NCBI GenBank assembly: GCA_030651575.1
Contig: JAUSFB010000032.1
Coordinates: 458,001-522,000, forward strand
DNA: 64,000 bases
Source of the DNA: Phaeospirillum sp.
GTDB taxonomy: Bacteria; Pseudomonadota; Alphaproteobacteria; Rhodospirillales; Magnetospirillaceae
Direction of reading: 5' to 3'
Every line of letters starts with the position of its first letter. Positions within the stretch are counted from its first letter, which is position 1. A program made the translations under genes and the position numbers. The notes below the pieces were generated by a model. That model was not told the DNA's origin and did no database searches. It saw only the letters and a list, made by a program, of their open reading frames with translations. Positions 16,390 to 24,784 of the stretch are shown here, in pieces.

Positions 16390-17709
16390 TCACGCTTTTC
16401 TCAGGTCCTTGATGCGGACCGCTTTGCCGAGCGAGCGTGGAAGCTCGCCCGGATTCCTCAGAACGACGTCGCAGGTGACGCCGATCAAACTCTTGATGTG
16501 GTGGCGGATGTCTTTTCCGACGCTGGCATAGTCGCCATCCGGCAGTAGAGGGTCCGCCTCGACCTCCACGGTCAGGCGGTCCATGCTTCCCTGGCGGTCC
16601 ACTACCAGCAGGTAATGGGGCCGGATGCCGTCGCGGCCCAACAAGACGGACTCCACCTGCGACGGGTAAACGTTGACGCCCCGGATGATCAGCATGTCGT
16701 CGGAACGGCCGGTGATGCGGTCCAGGCGAACATGGGTGCGGCCGCAGGGGCATGGCTCGACCCGCAACCGGGTGATATCGCGGGTGCGGTAGCGCACCAT
16801 GGGCAAGGCCTGCTTGGTCAAGGTGGTGATGACCAGTTCGCCGACCGCGCCGGGCGGCAGCGGCTCCAGGGTGTTCGGGTCGATGATCTCGAACAGGAAG
16901 TGATCTTCCCAGCCATGCAGGCCGTCACGCTCGGCGCATTCGGCGCCGACTCCCGGCCCCATGATCTCCGACAGGCCATAGGTGTCGTGGGCGCGGGCTC
17001 CCAGGCGGCGGTCGATGTCGCACCGCATGGCCTCGCTCCACGGCTCGGCCCCGAATACCGCCACCCGCAACGGGCCGCCGGCCAGATCGACGCCTTCCTT
17101 TTCAGCCAGTTCGGCGATGTTGAGGGCGTAGGACGGCGTGCAGGCCAGAACGCTGGCCCCCAGATCGGCCATCATTGCAATCTGCTTTTCCGTATTACCA
17201 CCCGACATGGGAACGACGGTGCAGCCCAGACGCTCGGCCCCGTAATGAAAACCCAGGCCGCCGGTAAACAGCCCATAGCCATAGGCATTGTGGACCAGAT
17301 CGCCGGGGCGCACCCCGGCCGCCGCCATGGTCCGGGCGCCCAGATCGGCCCAGTTTTCCAGGTCGGCCTTGGTATAGCCCACCACGGTGGGCTTGCCGGT
17401 GGTTCCCGACGACGCATGGACCCGGTTCAACTGCTCACGCGGGACCGCCAGCATGCCGAACGGGTAGTTGTCGCGCAGGTCGAGCTTGGTGGTGAAGGGA
17501 AAGGCGCCCAGATCGTCGAGGCTGCGCAGATCCCCCGGAATCACCCCCCTGGACTCGAAGGCCCGGCGATGATGAGGCACATTGTCATGGGCATGGCCCA
17601 GGCTCCAGGCCAGACGCCGGAGCTGGAGGTTCTGAAGCTCGTCCCGCGACATGGTTTCCTGCGCGGGATCGAACATGGCAGCCACTGCTGCCCGTGTGGT
17701 GACGGACAT
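16390..17709 (-). CDS. padJ: Phenylacetate-CoA ligase
   Basis: 439 residues, an AMP-forming adenylate enzyme of the PaaK family: phenylacetate + ATP + CoA gives phenylacetyl-CoA. The P-loop-like motif SSGTTGKPTVVGYT is at about residues 96-109, followed by the PaaK-specific NAYGYGLFTGGLGFHYGAE and later D-T-Y-G-L-S-E. The length is that of PaaK/PadJ. It is the last catabolic gene in the operon, as padJ is in Azoarcus (Aromatoleum). It follows padI after 64 bases with its own GGAGGAA site. It would activate exogenous phenylacetate for PadBCD. No aerobic paa oxygenase genes are in the window, so the anaerobic role is preferred. Confidence 0.93.
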   Translation of the reverse strand: MSVTTRAAVAAMFDPAQETMSRDELQNLQLRRLAWSLGHAHDNVPHHRRAFESRGVIPGDLRSLDDLGAFPFTTKLDLRDNYPFGMLAVPREQLNRVHASSGTTGKPTVVGYTKADLENWADLGARTMAAAGVRPGDLVHNAYGYGLFTGGLGFHYGAERLGCTVVPMSGGNTEKQIAMMADLGASVLACTPSYALNIAELAEKEGVDLAGGPLRVAVFGAEPWSEAMRCDIDRRLGARAHDTYGLSEIMGPGVGAECAERDGLHGWEDHFLFEIIDPNTLEPLPPGAVGELVITTLTKQALPMVRYRTRDITRLRVEPCPCGRTHVRLDRITGRSDDMLIIRGVNVYPSQVESVLLGRDGIRPHYLLVVDRQGSMDRLTVEVEADPLLPDGDYASVGKDIRHHIKSLIGVTCDVVLRNPGELPRSLGKAVRIKDLRKA

Positions 17710-17773
17710 TGATTCCTCCGAAGCCGTTCCCTCTTTGCGCCCGGAGACTCTCGCGGCCCCCTAAACGCGCACC

Positions 17774-19093
17774 TCACCCGGCGGCGGTTGACCGCCGGCG
17801 AAACCCCTGAAGCACCTCCACCCGCCGATGGACCGAGGCCTGGATGCGTTCCAACTCGGCCGGGCCGAGATGCTTGTATTTTCCGATCATGCCCACATAG
17901 TCCGACACCGGCCGGGGACGTCCGACCCCACGGGTAAAGCACAGGCCGTCCTCGGGAGTGAACTCCCACAGGGTGACGAAATTGGTCTCCACCTGCCGGC
18001 GGCAGACCTCGGTGGTCATGGCGGCGGGAAAGCGCCAGCCGGTCGGGCACGGCGCGTGAACGTGCAGATAGGCAAAGCCGGTCCGGCTGGCCTCCAGGGC
18101 CTTCTCCAACTTGGCATGGTAATCGTCGAGGAAGGCGGTGGACGCCGTCGCCACATAAGCGCAGCCATGGCCCATCAATAACTGCGGCAGATACTTGCCA
18201 TCGGTGGACTTGCCCCGCCCAATCTCGCCCACCGGCGTGGTCGATGTCCACGAGCCGAAAGTGGTGGAGCCCGACGCCTGCATGCCGGTGTTCATGTAGC
18301 CTTCGTTATCGACGCAGATGAACAGGACACGCTCGCCCCGCTCGGCCGCGCCGGACAGCGACTGAAAGCCCACATCCACCGCGCCACCATCGCCGGCCAG
18401 GGCCACCACGGTGACATCCCTGCCCTTGCGTTCGTACTGTCGCTTGACGCCGCCCAGCATGGCCGCCGTATTGGTCAGCAGCGGGTGGAAGATGGGCATC
18501 TTCGCCCCGGTCTGGCCGTTATAGCCCACCGTCCCCATGCCGGGAATACAGCCCGGCGGCGCGGCCACCACCGAATTACGGCCGATGCGGCGCATGGTAT
18601 GGCGGATCAGAAGTTCCGAGTTGCAGCCCTGGCAGGCCGACAGGCCGGGAACGAACATATCTTCCTTATCCGCATGGATCTCATGCAACCGACCGGCGGC
18701 CGACAGGTGTTCCAGAGCCCCCTTGTCGCAGGCGGGCACACAGGCGGGACTACCGTCGCACATGTCGCATTTCTGAACATGCCCGGCGGCCGGATCAAAG
18801 ACGATCCCGCCATAGACGCAGCCCACGGTGCACAGATGGCAATCGACGCAAAGATCCTTGAACCAGTCGACGATTCCGCTGTCGCGATGCTTGTCCAGCG
18901 CCCCCGCCGGACAATTGGCGACGCATTTGGGGTCGCCGCACTGGCGACACAGGGCCATTTCCCAGCCTCCGTCGCTTCCGGCCACGATGGCGACGCGGCT
19001 GGCGCTCCCCTTGGCCTTGGCACAGGCGGTCATGCAGTCGCCGCAACCGTCGCAGCGTTCGGAAATAAAGCGGATGGTGTCCTGACTGGCCAA
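17774..19093 (-). CDS. padI: Phenylglyoxylate dehydrogenase beta subunit with N-terminal polyferredoxin
   Basis: 439 residues, about 48 kDa, matching the known beta subunit. The first 125 residues carry four Cys clusters: C14/17/20/24, C49/52/57/61, C82/85/88/92 and C109/112/118/122, a HycB/DmsB-like arrangement for four [4Fe-4S] centres. The rest is a 2-oxoacid:ferredoxin oxidoreductase TPP-binding domain: CQGCNSELL at its start, then GDGGAVDVGF and VDNEGYMNTGMQ. With PadEFGH it would convert phenylglyoxylate, CoA and NAD+ to benzoyl-CoA and CO2. The start is TTG at 19093, with GGAGGT close upstream and only two bases after the padH stop, so the reading is coupled. Confidence 0.92.
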   Translation of the reverse strand: MASQDTIRFISERCDGCGDCMTACAKAKGSASRVAIVAGSDGGWEMALCRQCGDPKCVANCPAGALDKHRDSGIVDWFKDLCVDCHLCTVGCVYGGIVFDPAAGHVQKCDMCDGSPACVPACDKGALEHLSAAGRLHEIHADKEDMFVPGLSACQGCNSELLIRHTMRRIGRNSVVAAPPGCIPGMGTVGYNGQTGAKMPIFHPLLTNTAAMLGGVKRQYERKGRDVTVVALAGDGGAVDVGFQSLSGAAERGERVLFICVDNEGYMNTGMQASGSTTFGSWTSTTPVGEIGRGKSTDGKYLPQLLMGHGCAYVATASTAFLDDYHAKLEKALEASRTGFAYLHVHAPCPTGWRFPAAMTTEVCRRQVETNFVTLWEFTPEDGLCFTRGVGRPRPVSDYVGMIGKYKHLGPAELERIQASVHRRVEVLQGFRRRSTAAG

Positions 19094-19095
19094 TT

Positions 19096-20355
19096 CTACC
19101 TCCAGCCGCGCGACATCAGCGCACGGGCCGTCTCTAACGGATGGGACAGGAACCGATCACGCACGGGACCGAGATCGACGCGGCGCTGGATCAGCCGCCA
19201 CAGGATTCCGGCGTCCATCACCCGATCGATGGCGGCCAGCCCGATCAGGCGATTGTCCTTCAGCGCGATCCGGCAATAGCCGTCGCCCTCGTCGGTAACG
19301 ACCTCGACGCCATCGCCCGCAGGAGCGGCGGCGGCTCCGACCGCCACGGCGTGACGGCCGAAGAAGCCGTAGGTGTTGAGCGGAATACCACCCAAATAGG
19401 GTCTGAGGTCGTCATCCCCGGCCATGTCCATTCCCGCGATTCTCCCCTGCTCCACCGCCTCGGGCAGAGTGCCGTTGACCATGGGCGCGCCGGTCGGAAA
19501 GCCGGGAGCCTGGGCCACGTCGCCCGCCGCCCAGACCCCGTCCCGGGCGGTCCGCATGCGCGTATCGACCAAGATTCCCTTGTCCGTCGCGATGCCGCTA
19601 TCCGCCAGCATCCTCAGAGCCGGCCGCACCCCCGCCGCCACCAGCAGCAGATCAGCCTCCAGCTCGGTTCCATCGTCGAGGCCAAGGCGGCACGCCTCCG
19701 TCTCCACCCCCGCCGCCCGCTCGACCCGACGGCCCATCATCATGTGGGTTCCATGGCGCTCGAAGGTCTCGCGGATCAGGGTCGAGGCCCTAGGATCGAA
19801 ATACTCGGCCAACACATGGGGGCGCATCTCGACCACGGTGACGTCAAGCCCCGCCCCGGCCAGAGTCTCGGCGGCATGCATGCCGACCAGCCCTGCTCCC
19901 AGCACCACCGCCCGCCGCGCCGTCGCCGCCCTGGCCCGAATGGCCAAAGCGTCGTCCAGGGTGCGCAAAACGTGATAGCGAACCCCCTCCAGTCCCTCGA
20001 CCGGCGGAACTACCGGCTCGGCCCCCGTGGCCAGCAGCAGCTTGTCATAGGTCCAACACCCGCCATCGGCCAGCCGGACGGCGCGGGCATCCGCATCCAC
20101 CGCGACCACCTGGGCGTCCAGCACCAGTTCGGCCCGGTTTTCGGCGAACCACGCGACACTGCCCAGGCCTACCTTCCGTGGGTCCGAGCGGCCCGACACC
20201 ACATAGGGCAGGATGGTCGGTGAATAGGGCCGATGCCGCTCGCGGCTCAGCATCACCAGCCGCCCCTGAGGATCAGCCATGCGGATAGCCGCCAGGGCCT
20301 CGCGCCCGGCATGGCTGGAGCCGATGATCAGGTATCGGGCGTGCATGTCAGTCAT
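19096..20355 (-). CDS. padH: Phenylglyoxylate dehydrogenase epsilon subunit, FAD/NAD(P)-dependent oxidoreductase
   Basis: 419 residues, about 44 kDa, as in the described enzyme. The FAD dinucleotide fold starts at YLIIGSSHAGREAL (residues 8-21), in which the third Gly of G-x-G-x-x-G is altered (GSSHAG), as in several Pyr_redox_2 members. A second Rossmann motif, VVLGAGLVGMHAAE, near residue 148 binds NAD(H), and AAGDVAQAPG near residue 277 closes the FAD site. It would take electrons from the iron-sulfur subunits to NAD+. The start overlaps the padG stop by eight bases (ATGACTGA), the tightest coupling in the operon. Confidence 0.9.
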   Translation of the reverse strand: MTDMHARYLIIGSSHAGREALAAIRMADPQGRLVMLSRERHRPYSPTILPYVVSGRSDPRKVGLGSVAWFAENRAELVLDAQVVAVDADARAVRLADGGCWTYDKLLLATGAEPVVPPVEGLEGVRYHVLRTLDDALAIRARAATARRAVVLGAGLVGMHAAETLAGAGLDVTVVEMRPHVLAEYFDPRASTLIRETFERHGTHMMMGRRVERAAGVETEACRLGLDDGTELEADLLLVAAGVRPALRMLADSGIATDKGILVDTRMRTARDGVWAAGDVAQAPGFPTGAPMVNGTLPEAVEQGRIAGMDMAGDDDLRPYLGGIPLNTYGFFGRHAVAVGAAAAPAGDGVEVVTDEGDGYCRIALKDNRLIGLAAIDRVMDAGILWRLIQRRVDLGPVRDRFLSHPLETARALMSRGWR

Positions 20356-21568
20356 GTTCGTTCAACCAGATGGGAGAAGCGGAAACGTCGCCCCGCGCGG
20401 CCTGGGCGGTCAGTTCGATCACCCGCTGGAAATGCTCCGAGGTGATGTCCGCCCCGGCGAGGCCGCCGATGAAGCCGACCAGGGCAAGCCGATGGGGCGA
20501 GGCGAACAGGGTGGTCATCACGTCTTGATGAAGCGGGCCGCAATCCCAGGCGAACGACACCGAACGATCGACGATCCCGGCGGCCTTGACCTTGCCCAGG
20601 GCGGCGATGATGGCGTCGCGCGGGAATGGCCGATAGGTCTTCACCTTGATCAGGCCGACCTTCTCGCCCCGCTCGCGGGCGGCGTCCACGGCGTCCTTGC
20701 CCGCCCCGGTCATGGAACCGATGGTGACGATGGCGTAGTCGGCATCCTCCAGGCGATATTCCTCCACCAGAGGCGCCCAATGGCGGCCGAAACGCTCGCC
20801 CCACTCGACGTGAATATCGGAAAACACCTCCAGGGCGTTGGCCATGCCCCGCACCTGACTCTTGCGATACCCCACGAAGGACGCGGCCCCGCCGGGTCCG
20901 GTGCCGCCGGTCAGTGGGTCCACCGCCATGGGCCGGTCGGGGTCGAGCGCGATATGCCAATTGACGTCCGGCTCACCCAGGAACCCGTCCACCATCTCGG
21001 CCGCCGGAAGCTCGATGCGCGACACGGCGTAGGAGAGGTAATTGCCGTCATGGCAGACATTGACCGGCAGCAGCACGTCCTTATGCTCGGCCAGCTTGAA
21101 CGCCATGATCACGGTGTCGAGCACCTCTTGCACATTCTCGCAATAGACCTGAATCCATCCGCATTCGCGCACGGTCATGGCGTCTTGCTGCCCGCCCCAG
21201 ACGCATTGGGGCGACAGCATGTCGCGGGTCACCAGCGACACCACCATGGGCAAGCGCAGGCCCGGCGTGCGGATATAGGGCTCGAACATGAAGGCCAGCC
21301 CCGGCCCCGAGGTGGCGGTATAGGTCCTGGCCCCCGCCAGACAGGCGCCTTGAAGCGCCGACAGCACCGAATGTTCCCCCTCGGCGTTGATCAGCTCGGC
21401 GGTCAGCACACCGTCAGCGACGAACTGCGACAGGCTTTCCACCAGCGAGGATTGAGGCGTGATGGGAAATACCGAAACCACGTCCGGCCGGGCCAAAACC
21501 ACCGCCCTGGCGGCAGCCTCGTTGCCGTCACAGACGATCTTGCGCGATGAATTGACAAGCTGGTTCAT
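20348..21568 (-). CDS. padG: Phenylglyoxylate dehydrogenase alpha subunit
   Basis: 406 residues from the ATG at 21568. Family: alpha subunit of 2-oxoacid:ferredoxin oxidoreductases. It begins with D-G-N-E-A-A-A-R-A-V, then FPITPQSSLVESLSQ near residue 37, I-N-A-E-G-E-H-S-V-L-S-A and ATSGPGLAFM near residue 85, all standard for the pyrimidine-binding half. The C-terminal third holds the transketolase-C-like Y-A-I-V-T-I-G-S-M-T-G and K-V-K-T-Y-R-P-F-P. It pairs with PadI to form the TPP site. The start shares one base with the padF stop (TGATG). A longer open frame upstream of 21568 runs through padF in another phase and is not coding. Confidence 0.93.
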   Translation of the reverse strand: MNQLVNSSRKIVCDGNEAAARAVVLARPDVVSVFPITPQSSLVESLSQFVADGVLTAELINAEGEHSVLSALQGACLAGARTYTATSGPGLAFMFEPYIRTPGLRLPMVVSLVTRDMLSPQCVWGGQQDAMTVRECGWIQVYCENVQEVLDTVIMAFKLAEHKDVLLPVNVCHDGNYLSYAVSRIELPAAEMVDGFLGEPDVNWHIALDPDRPMAVDPLTGGTGPGGAASFVGYRKSQVRGMANALEVFSDIHVEWGERFGRHWAPLVEEYRLEDADYAIVTIGSMTGAGKDAVDAARERGEKVGLIKVKTYRPFPRDAIIAALGKVKAAGIVDRSVSFAWDCGPLHQDVMTTLFASPHRLALVGFIGGLAGADITSEHFQRVIELTAQAARGDVSASPIWLNEHD

Positions 21569-21846
21569 CAGGCCGCGTCCTCCCCGATCATGGCGATGGC
21601 GTTCTGCGGGCATTCCTGGGCGCAGACGCCACAGCCCTTGCACACCGCCATGTCGGCGGCGAACCAGCGCGGGCGTTCGGTGATGCACTGCACCGGACAG
21701 AACAGCCAGCACACGGCGCATTTGACGCATTTGGCGCGGTCAACCACCGGCCGCAGCGCCCGCCAGTCGCCCGGCAGCATGGTACTGAGCCGAGTGGCGA
21801 TGGGCGCCAGATCCCTTGGCAGGGTGGAGGGGTCAGGCATGGGCAT
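21568..21846 (-). CDS. padF: Phenylglyoxylate dehydrogenase delta subunit, 2x[4Fe-4S] ferredoxin
   Basis: 92 residues. Two classical ferredoxin motifs: CVKCAVCWLFCP and CKGCGVCAQECP, each C-x2-C-x2-C-x3-C-P, so two [4Fe-4S] clusters. This is the PorD/delta subunit of the 2-oxoacid oxidoreductase. The start at 21846 (MPMPDPS) has AAGGA eight bases upstream and overlaps the end of padE by 14 bases. A start at 21840 is also possible, while the more distant ATG-like start at 21885 is inside padE and lacks a site. It would relay electrons from the TPP site towards PadI and PadH. Confidence 0.92.
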   Translation of the reverse strand: MPMPDPSTLPRDLAPIATRLSTMLPGDWRALRPVVDRAKCVKCAVCWLFCPVQCITERPRWFAADMAVCKGCGVCAQECPQNAIAMIGEDAA

Positions 21847-22414
21847 GACAGGATTCCTTAAGGGTGCTGACCTGGGTCTCGTCATAGCCGCGCCGGATCG
21901 CCGTCAGATTCTGCGCCAGCCCGGCATCGCGGAAATGTGATTCCTCCATGGCGCGGCACAGCGCCGCCAGCGAGACGATGCCGGTGGTCCGGGCCAGAGC
22001 GCCCAGCATCACCGAATTGGTGATAGGGCGCCCAAACAGCTCCATGGCGATGGACACCGCATCCACCAGCCCCAGCCGTCGCGCCGAGGCCGGCAGGTTC
22101 ATTTCACTGGCCGGCTTGCGCCCCGCCAGCACCAGGGTTGCGCCATCGGCCATGCCGGCGAAGATATTGACGGCGCGGCCCAGGGTCTGGTCGATGCAGA
22201 CGATGATATCGGGATGGTAGATGTTGGTCAGGCTGCGGATGGGCTTGTCATCGACCCGCAGGAAGGCCGAGACCGGAGCCCCCCGCCGCTCGAAGCCGAA
22301 GGTGGGGATGGCAATGGCCCACTTGTCTTCCTCGGCCAGCGCCTGGGCCAGGATGCCGGCGGCCATCACCGTTCCCTGACCGCCCCGGCCATGCAGTCGG
22401 ATTTCGTTGCTCAT
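21833..22414 (-). CDS. padE: Phenylglyoxylate dehydrogenase gamma subunit
   Basis: 193 residues from the ATG at 22414. It is the gamma domain of 2-oxoacid:ferredoxin oxidoreductases: the N-terminal I-R-L-H-G-R-G-G-Q-G-T-V-M-A-A-G-I-L is the CoA-site loop, followed by P-T-F-G-F-E-R-R-G-A-P-V and, near residue 131, N-S-V-M-L-G-A. The size (about 21 kDa) is a little under the 24 kDa reported for the Azoarcus subunit. The start overlaps the padD stop by four bases (ATGA), and its stop lies inside the start region of padF. Confidence 0.92.
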   Translation of the reverse strand: MSNEIRLHGRGGQGTVMAAGILAQALAEEDKWAIAIPTFGFERRGAPVSAFLRVDDKPIRSLTNIYHPDIIVCIDQTLGRAVNIFAGMADGATLVLAGRKPASEMNLPASARRLGLVDAVSIAMELFGRPITNSVMLGALARTTGIVSLAALCRAMEESHFRDAGLAQNLTAIRRGYDETQVSTLKESCHAHA

Positions 22415-23274
22415 GACAACCCTCCCCAGCCGGGCCGCACGCCGGGACCGGCGGCACCACGCCCCCGCGCCGGCGTCATGGGTAAGGAAAAGCCCTGGGT
22501 CAGCGCCATGCGGGTGATCAGGATATATTTGAGGCCCCAGCCTCCGATCACGGCCAGCAATCCGGCAAGGGGAAGCGCCCCGACCGCCACCAGCACAGCC
22601 GGCAACAGATGTCCGACCAGGGCCAGGGGTAAGTGGAGTCCCCTGGCCGCCGCCATGGCCGCGGCCGGAGCCTTCAGCCGAGCCAGATAGGAGCGCCAGA
22701 CCACATAGCGGATCGCCAGCAGGACCAATAGCCCCTCTCCCAGCCAGGAGATTGCCGTTCCGGTCAGAGCCGCCAGAATCAGGACCAACCCGGCACCCTC
22801 GGTGGCGGCGGTGGCGAGAATCAGCGGCAGGGTCAACTTTGCCCGCCAGGCGGGGATACCCTTGGCGGCGGTGAGGATACGCCCCTGGCAATAGACGAAG
22901 CCGCAGGCGATCAGGGCCATCGGCCCCAGCAGACGGGGAGCGTCCAGCAGAACGACGCCGCCACCCGCCACGTACAAAGCCAGGGCGACGATGCCTTCCC
23001 GGGTCATCCACGAGGTCTGGGGATGGAAAAAGACATTGATCGCCCGCCATGGTCTGCCGATTTCCAACCAGACACAGCCGAGGCCAAGGCCGATCAGGGT
23101 TCCTCCCGCCAAGGCGACGGCGACGATGGACAGGCTGCCGCCAAGGCAGGCGGCGAAGCCCAGAACCAGCAGGCCGGCTCCGCTGCCGCCGCCGATGAAG
23201 TTGCCAGCCGCCCGCCAGTCCCAGCTGGATTGCAGACGGGGCGCGGTGCCGGCGAGGGGTGAAAGCTTGCTCAT
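22411..23274 (-). CDS. padD: Membrane anchor of phenylacetyl-CoA:acceptor oxidoreductase (DmsC/NrfD-like)
   Basis: 287 residues from the ATG at 23274, with about eight hydrophobic helices, no Cys pairs and a G-C-V-W-L-E-I-G-R-P-W-R-A segment near residue 65 typical of DmsC-like anchor subunits. It would hold PadB and PadC to the membrane and pass two electron pairs to the quinone pool. The start overlaps the padC stop by four bases. The frame extends upstream of 23274 across padC, but no ribosome site is present there. The Ala/Leu-rich composition is as expected for a membrane anchor. Confidence 0.88.
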   Translation of the reverse strand: MSKLSPLAGTAPRLQSSWDWRAAGNFIGGGSGAGLLVLGFAACLGGSLSIVAVALAGGTLIGLGLGCVWLEIGRPWRAINVFFHPQTSWMTREGIVALALYVAGGGVVLLDAPRLLGPMALIACGFVYCQGRILTAAKGIPAWRAKLTLPLILATAATEGAGLVLILAALTGTAISWLGEGLLVLLAIRYVVWRSYLARLKAPAAAMAAARGLHLPLALVGHLLPAVLVAVGALPLAGLLAVIGGWGLKYILITRMALTQGFSLPMTPARGRGAAGPGVRPGWGGLS

Positions 23275-23921
23275 TGGCCCTTGTCCCACAGGTAATAAAA
23301 TCCCGGCCCGGTGCCCTGATCCTCGTGCATGCGGAACCACTGGTTCTCGGCGACAAGGCGGGACACCGCGCTGTCCGGGTCCTCCATATCGCCAAAGCGC
23401 AACGCGCCGGAGATGCAGGAATTGACGCAGGCGGGCGTGGCTTCGGGATCGATGCCCGGCACCTTGCCGGCCTTGATGCCGGCATCGATGCGCTCGACGC
23501 AAAAGGTGCATTTGGTGGCGACGCCGATCTTCTCGTCCTTGATGCGCGCCCGCTCGTTGTCCATGGGCTGGCCGCCATAGGCGTATTCGACCCTATCCAC
23601 CTTGAAGCGGGCCTCGTAGGGACAGGCCACCGCGCAATAGGCGCAGCCGATGCACAGATCGTAATCGATGGTGACGATGCCGTCGGACCGCTTGGTAGTG
23701 GCGGTGGAGGGGCAAACGTCCCGACAAGGCGGCTCGTCGCAATGCTGACAGCCGGTGGGAATGAAGATCCGGCGGACATCCGGGTACTCGCCTGCCTCCA
23801 CGTCCAGCACCCGGCGCCACTGCACGCCGGGGGGGGTGGCGTTGGTTTCCTTGCAGGCCGCCGTGCAGGTCTGGCAGCCGACGCAGCGCCGAAGATCGGC
23901 GACCATGACGTAGCGGGTCAT
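23271..23921 (-). CDS. padC: Iron-sulfur subunit of phenylacetyl-CoA:acceptor oxidoreductase
   Basis: 216 residues, DmsB/PsrB-like. Cys groups in order: CVGCQTCTAACKE near residue 13, CQHCDEPPCRDVCP near residue 58, CIGCAYCAVACPY near residue 90, and a split last group CTFC...CVNSC near residues 138 and 163. This is the standard four-cluster electron wire between a Mo subunit and a membrane anchor. It lies between fdhD and padD with a one-base overlap at its start (TGATG) and a four-base overlap at its end. It would link PadB to PadD on the membrane surface. Confidence 0.93.
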   Translation of the reverse strand: MTRYVMVADLRRCVGCQTCTAACKETNATPPGVQWRRVLDVEAGEYPDVRRIFIPTGCQHCDEPPCRDVCPSTATTKRSDGIVTIDYDLCIGCAYCAVACPYEARFKVDRVEYAYGGQPMDNERARIKDEKIGVATKCTFCVERIDAGIKAGKVPGIDPEATPACVNSCISGALRFGDMEDPDSAVSRLVAENQWFRMHEDQGTGPGFYYLWDKGQ

Positions 23922-24784
23922 CAGGACGCTCCCTCGCTGTTACGCAGCCGCCAACCATGGGCATAGACCACGTAGCGGTTCTGGCGGGCGAACCCGACCA
24001 AGGTGGTGTTGAGACGCTCGGCGGTCTGGATGGCCAGCAAAGTGGGCGCGGACATGGCCACCAGCATTCCCATACCGGCCGATGCGGCCTTTTGGACCAT
24101 CTCAAAGCTGGCCCGGCTGGTGACCAGGGCGGCCCCGGCTGCCGTATCGCCCCGTTGCCGCGCCAAAGCACCGATCAGCTTGTCCAGCGCGTTGTGACGG
24201 CCGACATCCTCGCGCACCAGGGCGACCTGGCCCAAAGCATCCATCCAACCGGCGGCATGGGTCGCCCCGGTCTTGCCCAGCAGGTGCTGACCCGTCCGCA
24301 ACTGGCCCAGCGCCCCGGCCAGAACCACGGGCGCAAAGGTGGCGGCGGCGGTGACGGCGGGCAGGTCGCGCAGGACCTGACCCAGACTTTCGGCGCCGCA
24401 CAACCCGCAACCGGTACGCCCCGCCAAGGCGCGACGGCGACGCTTCAACTGATCGAACCGCCGACCCGCCAATTCGATCCGAACCGCGATCCCCTGGGGC
24501 AGCGTTTCCACCTCCATGCCCAGCACATCGGCGGGCGAGGCGGCAACCCCCTCGGTCAGGCTGAAGCCAAGGGCGAAATCCTCCAGATCGGTGGGAGTCG
24601 CCAGCATCACCGCATGGGCAAGGCCGTTGTATTCCAGACTGACCGGAATCTCCTCGGCCACCCAATCCAGATCGGAATCGGAGCGGGAGAAGCTGCGCCG
24701 CTCCACCGCCACCACCCCGACTCCGTCGCCGGGCTCGCCCAGGGCGGGATTGGGCGTCGGCATCTCGATGGGCGCGGCGGTCAT
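23921..24784 (-). CDS. fdhD: FdhD-type sulfurtransferase for molybdenum cofactor activation
   Basis: 287 residues from the ATG at 24784. The catalytic pair is in CGLCG (C126 and C129), with the family motifs D-F-A-L-G-F-S-L-T-E-G near residue 69, V-R-E-D-V-G-R-H-N-A-L-D-K near residue 193 and T-S-R-A-S-F-E-M-V-Q-K near residue 222. FdhD passes sulfur from a cysteine desulfurase to bis-MGD cofactor, which is required for formate dehydrogenases. Here it is locked between padB and padC by overlaps at both ends, and no formate dehydrogenase gene is near, so its client is probably PadB. That is inference; it could still serve other enzymes. Confidence 0.93.
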   Translation of the reverse strand: MTAAPIEMPTPNPALGEPGDGVGVVAVERRSFSRSDSDLDWVAEEIPVSLEYNGLAHAVMLATPTDLEDFALGFSLTEGVAASPADVLGMEVETLPQGIAVRIELAGRRFDQLKRRRRALAGRTGCGLCGAESLGQVLRDLPAVTAAATFAPVVLAGALGQLRTGQHLLGKTGATHAAGWMDALGQVALVREDVGRHNALDKLIGALARQRGDTAAGAALVTSRASFEMVQKAASAGMGMLVAMSAPTLLAIQTAERLNTTLVGFARQNRYVVYAHGWRLRNSEGAS

